This document shows positions 1 to 10,744 of a stretch of 64,000 bases of DNA, in pieces. The first letter of the stretch is position 1. Each line of letters starts with the position of its first letter. A program made the position numbers and the translations under genes. Origin of the DNA: Chondrus crispus (lineage: Eukaryota; Rhodophyta; Florideophyceae; Gigartinales; Gigartinaceae); the NCBI RefSeq assembly GCF_000350225.1, contig NW_005178809.1, positions 265,009-329,008 on the forward strand, in the 5' to 3' direction. The notes under the pieces were generated by a model, which saw only the letters and a program-made list of their open reading frames with translations, was not told the origin of the DNA and did no database searches.

Positions 1-93
1 CACTCCTTCTCTGTGGTGCAAACAGGGAAAGCACCGTTGCATTCCTCGCCAACTTTCACATCCCGCCGTGGTGCCCCGGCAACCCCGTCCATC

Positions 94-564
94 ATGGGCG
101 TGTCGTGGTCCTCCGTTTCCGATTGCCTCGGCTCCTTTTCCGATGGCTCCGCGCATCCCCGTTACTCCCGAGTACCCCCTTCGCACAGAGTCGGCCCCTC
201 CTCGGTCTCCTCAAGACAACCAGAACGACTCTCGGCCTTGCGTCAGCGCTCCACTCCGCCGGCATCGGAGGAGAAACTCGCCCATTGCGCAGTCCCAAGT
301 CAAGGCGCCGCCATAGCTCCCCCACCACCCCCGCTCGTCCCGGATTCCAACGCCGTGTACAATTTGTTAGATGACGAACAAGAAGACGTCTGCCCAACCT
401 GTTTAGAGTGCTACGCAGAAGACAATCCCAAAATTTCATCCACGTGCGGCCACTCTTTTCATTTGCAATGTATCGTCGCATGGGAGACCAGGAGCGGAAG
501 CCGGTTTTGTCCTATCTGCGCCAAAGTTATGGAGTATGCTGAGGCTGAACAGTTCCGGACGTAG
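94..564 (+). CDS. RING-H2 (C3H2C3) E3 ubiquitin ligase, RHB1A-like
   Basis: The C-terminal third is a RING-H2 domain of the C-x2-C-x14-C-x-H-x2-H-x2-C-x12-C-x2-C type, close to plant RHB1A-like E3 ligases, which bind an E2 and transfer ubiquitin. The frame is open to the window edge, so an upstream start cannot be excluded. I chose the first ATG, at 94, because it gives a 156-aa protein beginning MGVSWSS. Gly2 with Ser6 suits N-myristoylation, and RHB1A-type ligases also begin Met-Gly. In this numbering the zinc ligands are C100, C103, C118, H120, H123, C126, C139 and C142. The middle is low-complexity, Ser/Pro/Arg-rich, with a polyproline run just before the RING. The stop is TAG. No substrate can be inferred. 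The family call is firm; myristoylation is inference. Confidence 0.85.
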   Translation: MGVSWSSVSDCLGSFSDGSAHPRYSRVPPSHRVGPSSVSSRQPERLSALRQRSTPPASEEKLAHCAVPSQGAAIAPPPPPLVPDSNAVYNLLDDEQEDVCPTCLECYAEDNPKISSTCGHSFHLQCIVAWETRSGSRFCPICAKVMEYAEAEQFRT

Positions 565-1123
565 CTGCGCCTGCGTAAGAAAGACTGCACGTCGCTCGAC
601 CATTTGTATTTTAGATTCGATAGAGGGGGCTGGCCTTTGACCGGTGTTTTGTTTATCTCTAGAGGCTGCGTCCGATTTGTACATACACACTGAGACGCTT
701 GTTGTTATCTGAACCTGTGCAATCGCTATCTCTTATTAGTTTCTGCTTGAGTTTCCAATCTTTGTTAAGACAGTGTAAACAAACAATAATTCACAATCAG
801 ATTTGTTCATTTCCGAAAGTGAAGTACTTGCAATCCCGATGTTGCTGTCGACAGGAAAACCTTCTCCCTTGTCGTCAAGGCTGCAACAAGGAAAGGCAAC
901 AATTTACGGTCTTTACAGAACGACTTGTCAACATTCGACAGTCTGAGGTTTGAGGTCAATTTTTTCAGCTTTTTAAAAAATGTTTACACCGGCTAGATAA
1001 TGCTGCGTCCACACATTCGAGATTGCCCATTTACTGTACAATTGACATTCATTAACATCTTATTGCTTCTCTCCCATCCCATATCTTACCCTTGTCCGTT
1101 ACCCTTTTTCCGTTGGAGCCGCT
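565..1123. other. Intergenic stretch, no gene seen
   Basis: This stretch separates the RING gene from the amidohydrolase. It is AT-richer than the flanking genes, and its short open frames have no recognisable domain. It must contain the 3' end of the RING transcript and the promoter of the amidohydrolase, but no clear TATA box or repeat stands out. Confidence 0.5.
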
Positions 1124-2044
1124 ATGAGCCTATGTTTTCATGCGTCAATTCCATTCCGGATCTATCCAAGACTACGACACCAACGGCCACTTCAAATCAC
1201 TAGCACTATCAAGAGAAGAGTTGCTACACCCCGAACATCCTTCATGAAGATTGACTCGCACGTGCACGTCTGGGATCCCGCTTTTCCAACACATCCCGAC
1301 CACCCTCTGCCCCCATCACTACCTGGGACTCAAGCTGATTTACTGAGTTGCATGGATGACGCGGGTATTGATAAAACCGTTATCGTACAACCGATTAATT
1401 ACAAGTTCGACCACACCTACGTGCTCAACGCCATCAAAAAGCACCCCTCACGATTTGTCGGCGTTGCACTTGCTGATACTGCACTTGCACCGTCTGTAGC
1501 CTGCGAGACCCTGGAGCAACTCGTAGCACAGGGATTTCGAGGCATTCGGATTAACCCCACTTTCAAACCCGATGGCTTTGCTGATGAGACTGTTAAGGCC
1601 CTCGTGCGAAGAGCTGGCGAGCTAGACATTCCAGTCACGCTCTTCGCCAAACCTGAACACCTTGACGATGTCACAATGCTCTTGACAGAATATCCAAAAT
1701 GCAGGATTTTGCTAGATCATTTTGCGTTTTGTTCACCTGGTGAGCTAGAGGCTCAGAAGAAGCTGCTCGACATGGGGTCTAGCCACACAAACCTGTACGT
1801 GAAGACTTCTGCGTGGTTCAGGGTGTCGAATGACCAGTGGCCACACGCGGACCTGTATCCGTTCTTGAAAGAGTTGATTGAAACTTTTGGTGCCAACAGA
1901 CTGCTGATCGGATCAGACTTCCCGTTTGTGAAAGAGCAATACGAGTACAGCCAGAGCTTTGCTTTGCTCGAGAAGGCCCCAATCGCTGCCGAAGATCGGG
2001 ATTGGATCCTCGGAAAGACAGCAGCAACATTGTACAAAATGTAA
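1124..2044 (+). CDS. Amidohydrolase-2 family metal-dependent hydrolase, probably organellar
   Basis: This is a TIM-barrel hydrolase of the amidohydrolase-2 superfamily (306 aa). Visible signatures are the strand-1 metal motif HVH (H46, H48) followed by W50, the conserved LLDHF (H199) and the late GSDFPF motif (D265), which carries the barrel's last catalytic aspartate. The first 40 residues are rich in Arg, Ser and Thr with almost no acidic residues, and read as a plastid or mitochondrial transit peptide. A second ATG at 1244 would give the bare catalytic domain. The substrate cannot be read from sequence; the family includes decarboxylases and lactonases. The gene is tail to tail with the RsfS gene, 35 bp between stop codons, so the two 3'UTRs must overlap. 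Confidence 0.88.
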   Translation: MSLCFHASIPFRIYPRLRHQRPLQITSTIKRRVATPRTSFMKIDSHVHVWDPAFPTHPDHPLPPSLPGTQADLLSCMDDAGIDKTVIVQPINYKFDHTYVLNAIKKHPSRFVGVALADTALAPSVACETLEQLVAQGFRGIRINPTFKPDGFADETVKALVRRAGELDIPVTLFAKPEHLDDVTMLLTEYPKCRILLDHFAFCSPGELEAQKKLLDMGSSHTNLYVKTSAWFRVSNDQWPHADLYPFLKELIETFGANRLLIGSDFPFVKEQYEYSQSFALLEKAPIAAEDRDWILGKTAATLYKM

Positions 2045-2079
2045 GACGGTCGGGCCGGTGCGGCCTGTAGGCCTGTAGG

Positions 2080-2745
2080 TTAGCTTTCGCTGTTATCGGT
2101 CTCGGAATCTCTATTCAATCGGTCTGGCTTCCAGAGCCCCTCCAAATCGTACCATTGCCTCGTGTCCTCAGTCATCACATGTACGACAACATTTCCCACG
2201 TCAACCGCTTTCCAATCACTTGACGCACCCCCTGCTATGCCGACAACATCCCCATCGACCAAAATACCGCACTGCCTCATGTCGTCCTTAATTCCATCGG
2301 CGATCACACGAACATGTCGCTCTGTGCGACCACTGCACACGATGAGCCAGTCAGCAAAGGGCGCCTTCTCTCGCACATCCAGAATTTCAACGTCAAACGC
2401 CCCGTGTAAGTCTTCGAGAGTTTTCCCTATTGTTTCGATAGGTGGTATCTTGCCTGTGACTGGCGGGATGTGCTTCTTCAGTCGTGTAGCAGGCTTTTCG
2501 ACAACAGGCCCCTGATCATTCGTATGCGCGTGCGGAGCTATGATAGCTTCTCGATGCGAGCCATATTTGTCCAGATATTCGCGCATCCGCTCTGCGTTGC
2601 GCCGCGCAATACCACTATCGCCTCTGCGTTCTGAGGTGACCTGAGGTTCAGTTGTTGTTGAGGAACAAAACTGCCGTACAGTGAGTCGTGTTCCAGCGCG
2701 AGCTAGAGTGCGACTAGCCCGCCCGGAGATTTGGATAACACTCAT
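2080..2745 (-). CDS. Ribosomal silencing factor RsfS/Iojap (MALSU1-like), probably mitochondrial
   Basis: The last ~110 residues are an RsfS/Iojap domain: a start like KTLEDLHG, the core VEILDVREKAPFADWLIVC, then a GRTERHVR helix and the C-terminal WYDLEGLW block. RsfS proteins bind uL14 on the large ribosomal subunit and block subunit joining. The open frame extends four codons upstream, but only through a GTG; the first ATG is at 2745 and gives 221 aa. The N-terminus (residues 1-30) is basic, hydroxylated and ends near RQFCSS, which resembles a mitochondrial presequence. The middle ~70 residues are Arg/Glu-rich linker. A plastid location is possible but less likely. The family assignment is firm. 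Confidence 0.9.
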   Translation of the reverse strand: MSVIQISGRASRTLARAGTRLTVRQFCSSTTTEPQVTSERRGDSGIARRNAERMREYLDKYGSHREAIIAPHAHTNDQGPVVEKPATRLKKHIPPVTGKIPPIETIGKTLEDLHGAFDVEILDVREKAPFADWLIVCSGRTERHVRVIADGIKDDMRQCGILVDGDVVGIAGGASSDWKAVDVGNVVVHVMTEDTRQWYDLEGLWKPDRLNRDSETDNSES

Positions 2746-5700
2746 CGATACAAACACACTTGCGATGGCTGAGACGGGTGCTCTTTAGAAACCGATGCCA
2801 CATGCCGGCATCCGAAGATACTGGTCGTTCCATAGGTTTCTGGGGGAGCCCACCGCCTAGACAGTATGCCTAAAGCAACAACAAAAACAAGTGTACACAG
2901 GCAGACGTTTTTAACGAAGCTGCCCTAAATTTTCCTGTTTCGCCATATATTATTTGGCGAATATTTCTTGTTCCAGTTGGTCCTACTTTCGGGAAATCGT
3001 TGCACCCATATTATTACATGATTACAGTATGATTAGGCAGGCACAACAAGACCTTTCACGCAAAGATGGAATTTTCCATTGTTAGACCCAATCTTGTTAA
3101 CTCAAAGCAACGAACATATTCGCAAGGATGAAAATGCAGCAAAAGCGATACAACGGAAAGTTCAAGATAGAACGCCGTTTCAAGCAGCAATCCCAGTCAA
3201 TAGTATCCCCGAGTTCATCAATGGAACACTGCGGGTATTTTCATTGCGTTACTGTTCGTGGTCTCTGTCCTCTACAAGGCCAATCTGGTGGAACTTTGTG
3301 TGCTAGCGGCTGCAATGCGCTACCCTTGGGTACTGTATGTGTGGGAGAACGGGAACGATGAGGTTAGTAGTAGCCGCGCTCGTCGCGCGCAGTGGCGGGG
3401 GAAAGGAGTCGCGAGAGTCGGGGGGACGGGGATACTTCGGACGGAGAGTCTCGCGACTGTTCGCAGGCGCTGTAAGAGGGTAGCAAGTTACCCCCGAGGG
3501 TCGGTCGGGGTACCGCCCTCGGACTTTTATCTCGCCGGATTTCCCGCCAACGCGTCGCGCAGATAATTTCCCTTTTTTCGCAGATTCAGGGCTAAACAAA
3601 TAAACTTCAATTTCTATATTCCCACAGTATGTCCTACCCTGCGAAGGGTACATTGCAAAATGTATCCCGAAACGATCAAAATGCGGACACAAAATCGTCC
3701 AGGGGTTCTGATTCGTTGTCAAATTTGTCACAAGCAACCTGAAATGTACTGTGTATATTTCACGCCATAGCCCCTACTAATAGACACTTATCTCGGTCCG
3801 TTTCTAAACTCTTGTCTGTTCTGGTACACAGAAATGCGACAGGGTGTACGAAAGATTCGGAAGTGGGAATACATTACTTTATGACTTACGTTTTTTTTAC
3901 AGTAGATCGATGGGAATGCGACATTCCTCTGTGCGCTTCATTCATAAAATATGGAATGCGAGGGCGATAAAGCATTCCAAATTTAGCAAGCATCTTAGAG
4001 TAAGGTCATTAAGGAATACGCAATACACAAGAACTAAGGGTAGCCTCTTCAACATGTGTATTGAGCCAGAATATCTCCTTTAACTATCTTTCCAATGTCA
4101 TATTGCCATATCGACAATCAAAGTCAGCTTACTTCATAACACAAAAAAGAAAAGAAGCATTGAAAGCGTTTTGTTCCTTTTCGGGAATGTGGCTATACTA
4201 TGACAGCCCTCTTCATCCGGCTTCGATTCAGCTCAGCATTGTTTAGTTCTTTGATTCGTAGGTATCGCGAAACGTCATTTTTCATATAGGAAAAGATCCC
4301 ATGCTTTGCTGAAAAGTAAAGTGAAGATAAGATCTAGTTCAAGGGGCGTCCACAACAAAACCTTCGTAAAACTTGGCAATTCTCAAAGAACCATACGTAG
4401 CATTGATACATCTTGGGGCATTGTATATCGTATAATCACGTCGTCTTACACTATACAATACCCTCTCTCTCACTCTTGGGAAGGAATGAAGGACTGTTCT
4501 CAATAGGTTTTGTAGGACCTACAGATATGCTTCCGATGAATGAGGGGATACCTTCCAGTCATACAATAAAACCTATCCATACTGCTGACCGAGAAGTGTT
4601 TCGTTTGAACATCACGGAACCGAATCTAATAACCCTGAAGAATACGTTGGAATAGCATTTGCGAAACGAAGCCAGTATCATTCCCCCATTGTAATCCTCG
4701 AATTTCTTGGCCCGGAATCCATGCTTTTGAAAAGCACCAAGGCAGCCTACCCAAACCCAAGCCGTTCCCTGTAAATATATAGTAGCATGTTTAAATAGAG
4801 AACGTTTGATACCTTCCAAGAGCGCAACGTTATGAGCCTTGCTCATGAATGCATATAAGTTCTGAGAGTATTGCTGTAATAAGAGAAACACTTCGAATGA
4901 CATATTTTTTGGAAAGCAGTATCTTTCAACGCAATCATATGATATAGAGTGATAGAATTTGCTTTGACTTTGGCTATGATAGAAACACGACGCATACAAC
5001 TGCTATTTTACTGAAGAGCTAACTCACGAGATATCACCAAGCAACCCATTCATTGACTCCAAGCAGCGTAGAAGTGAGACCACAAAAAAAAAAAAACGAT
5101 ACGCACTCGTCGTGTTCTGTGGGTTACTCTACGATACAATAGTTGTTGCGATATTGCACACGGGATGAAACGTGTAGTGCTACGTCTAAATCGGGTTACG
5201 TGTTGCTTTACTGATACCTGTATTGGTTCTTTCCTGTGTAAATATTTGACGCAATAGTGCAATTAGAAATGGATGTACCCGCGATAAGCAGTTGGGCCGT
5301 CAAATCTGGTTTTGAGCAAGAAGATGCGGAGCTTCAGGAAGCGCTCAGAATGGCGGGATATATTGGCAAACTCATACCTCGAATTGTGAGACACGAGTTT
5401 ACTTTACGTAGCCTTCTGCGCCACGCAGGCCCCGGGTGGGGATAAAGGACTCATCGGCGGTGCATGATGACTGAAATCATGACGTATCCAAATCACTAGG
5501 GGCGTAATTTCAGTTCAACCGGGTTTTTCATGGGGCAGCGATTGCCGCTGATGAGTCAGACTATCGACTGCAAGATTGAATGTACCCCCCGAATCGCTTT
5601 ATCTGAAAAAACTGCGGGCATGGTACCCATAGATTGCAGGTCTTGCTTTATTCAGCATATCTATGCAGGCACTATTCAGCCCCTCTGGAGATGAAACCTG

Positions 5701-6964
5701 GAAATTGTGAGTTTCGTCGGGGAAACGAATTCGGGATACTTGCAGTTGGGGACGTAAAGTCGCACGACACATGGTGATTTGAGGTGCAACAGAGACATCG
5801 CCACCACTTGTTACCTCAACACTTGGCAATAAAGCCTCGCGATTTTGACCGGCAGAAAATGCTCCTCGCAGGGATCTTGGATCGTGGGCAGGTCAAGAGT
5901 CAGAACATCTGGCTTTTGTGCCCGGCCAATTCGGGTAATTCACATAAACGATTTTCATTATGTCCAAGGGGGCAAGAGGGAAGGAAGGGACCTCTTTGCT
6001 TCGAAATCGGGGCAGATTATGAGCGATATTGGCCCGCGACAGTTCTGGTCTTAAAACTCCGAAAACGACTAGCATTGCGTCGAGAAAGATTATCAGTATG
6101 TTTGTGTTGCTCCCGGGGAGCATTACGGGTCCGATGATATGCACCCGTCGATGAGTTTGAGGGACGAATGTGTTAAACGGTCGCACTGCGTCTCACGTGG
6201 GTGGTCGTGTGAAGCGGGGCTAGCAACTGTACCGGTCATATCATTAGAAGTTCAGCAGGTGTTGAAGAAGGCCCGCTTTTCCCTCGTAATGTGAAATCGT
6301 AGTGAAGCGCCACTAGCTGGCCTTCTTGGCGCCGTCACATTCAAAGTGCTTCCCACTTTCGGTGCCGCTTTTGGCCATCCGCAACAATAGTGAATAATCC
6401 GTTTTCACAGGCCATCTTTTTCCAATACTGGTTGAGCCATGTTTTGTACTCCACATTCGCGAACCGTTTGCCCGTGTAGGTTGTGCCTACCACCGGAATG
6501 TGTACCATTTTTGAGTTGTAGTGCCGCCATCCCTGACGGCATGCTGACAGTCTTTGGCAGGGGGGCAACTCTGTTGAGTCCGGCTTGCCTCATAACATTA
6601 CGGGACTTCCTTTTGAAAGGAGCCCTTCATACTCACCCGTTTCTCAGGAATATACCATACGGAACTGTAGGCTGTTTAAAAGCAGCAGACCGATGCATTG
6701 TTTGTATTAATAGATTGCTTCTGCTTCCTCGAGGGTCAATTTGCGACTGTGTGGAACTCTCGTACAGCTCAAGCACCTTTGGTCGACCAATTCTCCGCAA
6801 CAATACTTGAAAACGATTCGTTTTCTTCATTCAATCTTACGGGTAAGCGGATTTGGAACTTCACCAAGGTAAAACAAATCGCCACTAGACAAGAACTGTG
6901 GTTTGCATCTGACCAACCTGACGAAATTATTGCCTCTTCTACAATAACAACAGAAGAAGAAGAC
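2746..6964. other. 4.2-kb gene-poor, AT-rich stretch
   Basis: No convincing gene was found on either strand. The longest frames (144-146 aa, around 3303-3737 and 4559-4999, both minus) have no ATG at a sensible place, no recognisable domain and AT-driven composition. Notable contents are a GC-rich structured island at 3355-3565 and an A12 tract near 5085. The end of the stretch is the 5' flank of the zinc-finger gene, whose frame is closed by an in-frame TAA at 6677. A few minus-strand frames at 5600-6590 look faintly protein-like and may be remains of a mobile element, but I could not identify one. Confidence 0.5.
3355..3565. other. GC-rich island with two hairpins
   Basis: This is a sharply GC-rich patch inside AT-rich DNA. 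It contains a perfect 9-bp inverted repeat (GTCGCGAGA at 3408-3416, TCTCGCGAC at 3449-3457) and a second perfect 7-bp stem (CCGAGGG at 3494-3500, CCCTCGG at 3516-3522). Local open frames are short and unlike known proteins. It could be a structured noncoding RNA, a CpG-island promoter or a scrap of one of the GC-rich retroelements seen further right; the sequence does not decide. Confidence 0.35.
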
Positions 6965-8521
6965 ATGACTCACCCTTTGACTGCGTCGCCTTCTGTTGCA
7001 GCAGTTCGGATGGAAAGCCGTCAGGCGCGTCTAGATGCAGCAATTGCATTATTTCGGTCTGAAGCGTCAGCGTCCGGCTACGTTGTTGAAGAAGTTCGAT
7101 TGCGGCTGCCGGTGCCGGACGTTGATGTTCTGCCGAGGGTGGTGATAGCACAGCAGAGTGCTTCTTCTACACCCCCACCCCCACCTTTCCCAAGGACAAA
7201 ACAACATCGGCCATTGTACTCGTATCCTCGCCGTACATCTTTTCAACGAGAATATCCTCCAGTTCAGGAACAAAACCGGCCTTTTGTAAATCCTACAAAA
7301 CGTTCATACGGGATTCCAGGCCGAGCGAACACAGACCACAATGGAAAAATACGACAAGGGGGTGCAAACACGGGATTCAAAAGGACAGTGTCAGGCTCGG
7401 TTATCTTCCACCCAGTTCCGGCTAAGGCAAATCCATCTCCGCAACATGGGACTGCAATTACTCAAAATGCTACCAATCCGGCACAGAAGAAGGGACCGCT
7501 GAGCTCAATTCCGTATTTGCCAACAAAAGATGGCAAGACGTTGCTTCAGCCAAGTGATCAACAAGACCGACACTATTGGAAAACCGTAATTGGAGGAGAA
7601 AGGGGAAAGCAGATTTTGCAAGCTGCGGAAAGTATGCAACGTCTCCGCCATGCTAAAACCGGAAAAATATATGAAGAAGCTGAAAAGCCAGTTGCAATGG
7701 ACATCAGTGAATGTCCTGAGGAGAGAAAGGCTGATGTAGCTATGAAGCAGGAGCGAGCCGTCGTGGCCACAAGGGGTTCAGCGCAACCCAGAACGGAAAT
7801 ATACAAAACCACAAGAGGAGAGGGCACGCATCACATCAACGGGCACGACATTCCCGAAAGTGATGTTCAGCTCTTGCTGAGCAGTGCAGTAGACATCTCC
7901 GCTCGAAAGAAACAAGCAGCAACCAACATCATCATCAAATCTGAACGTGAATCTATCCGTGATCGAAAATCAAAACCATCCAAAACGATTCTCGCGGAGG
8001 TGGGCAAACAAAAGAGGGTCAAATCAACGTCCGTTTCCAATGGAAAGCATGGTTCGAGAAGGAGCAACTCTGATCGAAGAGCATCTGGATCATCGACAGC
8101 CAGGCCGTACAAATGTACGAAATGCCCGTCATCGTTTGACCGTGAAGGCCATCTCAGGGTGCATATCCTAGCTGTACATGAAAAGAAACGGCCTTTTGTG
8201 TGCCAAGTGTGTGATGCTTCCTTTGGGCACAGTTCTTCTTTGCTGCGGCATGTGAGAACAGTGCATCAGGCGTCACCTGCCGTAGGATCCGGCAAGACAT
8301 GCATGTCATCAAGGAACAATCTATACAGTAGTGACTCAGCTACTACTAAGTCTGAAATTATATGTGATGATGCTCAAGATGATAGCGAAAAGCACTTTCG
8401 TTGTAGCGCATGTAGAATGGCATTCAATAGGGTCGCGTTATTGAATCGGCATGTTGCGGAAAAACACCCGCTGCAGACATCCTTGTCAGATACTGAGGAT
8501 AATCTAACTAACCCGACGTGA
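6965..8521 (+). CDS. C2H2 zinc-finger protein, three fingers
   Basis: This is a 518-aa protein with three classical C2H2 fingers near its C-terminus. Fingers 1 and 2 (about residues 382-406 and 411-435) are in tandem with a short linker resembling the KRPF/TGEKP type; finger 3 (about 478-502) is separated by ~40 residues. All have C-x2-C and H-x4-H spacing. The preceding ~380 residues are low-complexity, rich in Ser, Thr, Lys, Arg and Pro, with no other domain and basic clusters that could act as nuclear signals. The open frame begins upstream after a TAA at 6677, but only via non-ATG codons; the first ATG is at 6965. A sequence-specific DNA-binding role is the usual one for tandem C2H2 fingers; the targets are unknown. 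Confidence 0.85.
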   Translation: MTHPLTASPSVAAVRMESRQARLDAAIALFRSEASASGYVVEEVRLRLPVPDVDVLPRVVIAQQSASSTPPPPPFPRTKQHRPLYSYPRRTSFQREYPPVQEQNRPFVNPTKRSYGIPGRANTDHNGKIRQGGANTGFKRTVSGSVIFHPVPAKANPSPQHGTAITQNATNPAQKKGPLSSIPYLPTKDGKTLLQPSDQQDRHYWKTVIGGERGKQILQAAESMQRLRHAKTGKIYEEAEKPVAMDISECPEERKADVAMKQERAVVATRGSAQPRTEIYKTTRGEGTHHINGHDIPESDVQLLLSSAVDISARKKQAATNIIIKSERESIRDRKSKPSKTILAEVGKQKRVKSTSVSNGKHGSRRSNSDRRASGSSTARPYKCTKCPSSFDREGHLRVHILAVHEKKRPFVCQVCDASFGHSSSLLRHVRTVHQASPAVGSGKTCMSSRNNLYSSDSATTKSEIICDDAQDDSEKHFRCSACRMAFNRVALLNRHVAEKHPLQTSLSDTEDNLTNPT

Positions 8522-8663
8522 TCTTTAGCCTCGAAATCGTTGTTCTTAAGAAGCTCCTGTGTTAAAAAACATCTGTCATCGACTTGAACAAAAACTAAAC
8601 AGAACAAAAAAACTCTTGCAACAAATCTTATGAATACGTTCTCCTTTATCGCATCGGGTCGCG

Positions 8664-9677
8664 CTATAGAATTACGGTCCAAAGAACTAAGAACGCTAAC
8701 AAAACCCCGAATACTTTGAGTATCAGTGCACGATTTCCCGCAATACTATTGTAATACAACATTAGCTGATTCTGACCAGCGTCCATGTGAGTGACAGTCT
8801 CCTCAACATTTGCGTCAATTCGCTCAACGAGTTCACCTTGTTCCGAGACCATGGTGGCAAGCTGGTTGAATATTTGCCCAAGCTCAACAATCGTACTTTC
8901 TACTTGACGGACAGCATCTGCTCTCGCGTCTTGGTATGTTGTTTCCCCTGGTCTTCGCATCAAGGATAGATGTTGTGTGGTACCAGCGGTACCTGCATGA
9001 CCGGTGCTTCCACTGGCCGCTGCGCCGAGGGAGCCTTGCCCTAGGTCTAGCGCGACATTTCCGGCAGGCTGTGTAAACATTGGAGCAGACGGCTGATTTG
9101 CCCCCATGAAGTGAGAGCGGCGATCTTGCTGCGCTGCCAGGCTATCTGTTCGCATCTTCAATACCTTCTTAAATCCCTCAGCGGTTGCACCTAGCCTCCC
9201 CTTCAACGAATCAACAACATTCTCAGAATGATCACCCGCGTGCTTGTTCGCGGAGCGTTTGGTGGCATCTCGCAATCGCTGTAAATCCGCGAGCTTTCCG
9301 TTGAGGGCTGCAATATCTTGCTTGATGACATACGTAAGTTCTGAAATTTCTGCGGTAGGGTCATTGAATAAGGAACGCCTCTGCGCGAGCTTCGTAAGCT
9401 CTGCAAGCTTTACGGAAGTTCCCTGGATGTCTTTGCCGACATGGGCTGCGAGACGCGTGAATTCGGAGCGTGGCGCTAGATGCACACTGGGAACTTTTGG
9501 AGGTGGCTTATTGCCTGGTGTGGACGCAGCTCGGGCAGCATCCAGAATTGTGGCGAACTCCGCAGTTCGGTTGCGCACCGAGGTGGGCGCGGCGAGGGTC
9601 ATCCTCCAAGCACTTGAGCTTGTGGTGCCGGACGAAGTGGTCGGTTGTAGGACTGGGCCTGCCCGCCTCCTACGCAT
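8664..9677 (-). CDS. Syntaxin-5/Sed5-type Qa-SNARE
   Basis: This is a Golgi Qa-SNARE that drives ER-to-Golgi and intra-Golgi fusion. The match to syntaxin 5 runs the whole length: an N-terminal RNRTAEF block, the SEFTRLA...GKDI segment, the RRSLFNDP...EISELTYVIKQDI motif of the Habc domain, then the SNARE helix (about residues 251-311 from the first ATG) with the zero-layer glutamine at Q280, and a C-terminal membrane anchor (316-337). Two ATGs are plausible. The first, at 9677, gives 337 aa beginning MRRRRAG. The second, at 9602, gives MTLAAPTSVRNRTAEF, which aligns with the short form of animal syntaxin 5. An Ala/Gly/Ser-rich linker lies before the SNARE helix. The stop is TAG. Confidence 0.93.
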   Translation of the reverse strand: MRRRRAGPVLQPTTSSGTTSSSAWRMTLAAPTSVRNRTAEFATILDAARAASTPGNKPPPKVPSVHLAPRSEFTRLAAHVGKDIQGTSVKLAELTKLAQRRSLFNDPTAEISELTYVIKQDIAALNGKLADLQRLRDATKRSANKHAGDHSENVVDSLKGRLGATAEGFKKVLKMRTDSLAAQQDRRSHFMGANQPSAPMFTQPAGNVALDLGQGSLGAAASGSTGHAGTAGTTQHLSLMRRPGETTYQDARADAVRQVESTIVELGQIFNQLATMVSEQGELVERIDANVEETVTHMDAGQNQLMLYYNSIAGNRALILKVFGVLLAFLVLWTVIL

Positions 9678-10744
9678 CGACCTCTTGACTTGTCGAGTAC
9701 TTTTTGCCAATCCCAAGAGTCGCAAGTAAAAGTGAGCGGGAGTGCAGGACCGTCCAACTTGCGTAGTAGTTGGAAGAAGTTGCCGGTTGACGCCTGAGAG
9801 AGCAGCCTACTGAGTGTTTTTTGGTTCGTCTTTGGCTTGGCACTTAGGCGGTTACGCGCTGACACTAAAAAAACGTCCTTGCTGGCACTAGAACTTACAG
9901 AAAAGAATTCCAAATTTCGAGTCCTTCCCCGATGTATGAGACAATCAACTCCACTTCTAACGCATCTTGCGCCGCTTTCGGCGTTTCTCTGTCTTACATT
10001 TAAACCATGTTTTCCGAAACCTCGATGCCATTTGACATCAGATCCGCTACAATTTACATGCTAGCTAAGCCTTGTGCCTCCCGCAGGGTGGCAGAGGTAT
10101 ATGCTCTTGACTCCGCCCTGGTTCCGTCGTGTGTTACAATCATGTCAAGCAATAGTATTGTGCCTCATTCTCCATTGAACGGGAACAGATAAGTCCAGTT
10201 TTGCCTCATAAACCAAACAGTGTTCCCATTAGCTACGTGAACTGCAGAGACAATTTGTAGACACACCGATGCCATGACCGAACGATTCGGGTTCCTGGAA
10301 CCGGTACTGAGACAAAAACATTCGCATCCGTAAAAAGAAGTAGTATACGAATACTCAGCCACTGGCACAAACCTCAACGTTTCCCTGACTACCTCTAACT
10401 CGCGCCTTACATGAAGGACATGCACCTAGGTGGTTCTGCAATGAAACGCTTGCTTTTCACCCCAAACCAGAAGTCCACTTGCCCCTCTGCTCGAAGCATG
10501 CCTATGCGCTAAGAATGCAGTGACCTTCTCCTTTCAAAACGTCTCGCAAGCAAAGAAACATCAGAAGGCTGAATATGTCAACAAGTAGCCGTATTTGCGG
10601 CCATTCCCGTAGGATCATTATAATATGGCCCTTAGTTGCTCAATAATGGACTCTTTTTCAGAAGCGCAAGAGTGCTGTTATTACGAATACGATTATACCA
10701 AAAAGCTCATCTGCAGCTTCACTCAGAAATAAGCGATTCGTACT
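9678..10744. other. Intergenic stretch, no gene seen
   Basis: This is about 1 kb upstream of the syntaxin gene and downstream of the TAP42 gene, both on the minus strand. Its short frames (up to 104 aa) are without domains. No repeat or RNA gene was recognised. Confidence 0.5.

Noticed and set aside
3303..3737. 144-codon minus-strand frame as a gene
   Set aside because: It runs across a GC-rich hairpin island and AT-rich flank with no domain; it is probably open by chance.
4559..4999. 146-codon minus-strand frame as a gene
   Set aside because: It begins at a TTG, has no domain, and its composition matches random translation of AT-rich DNA.
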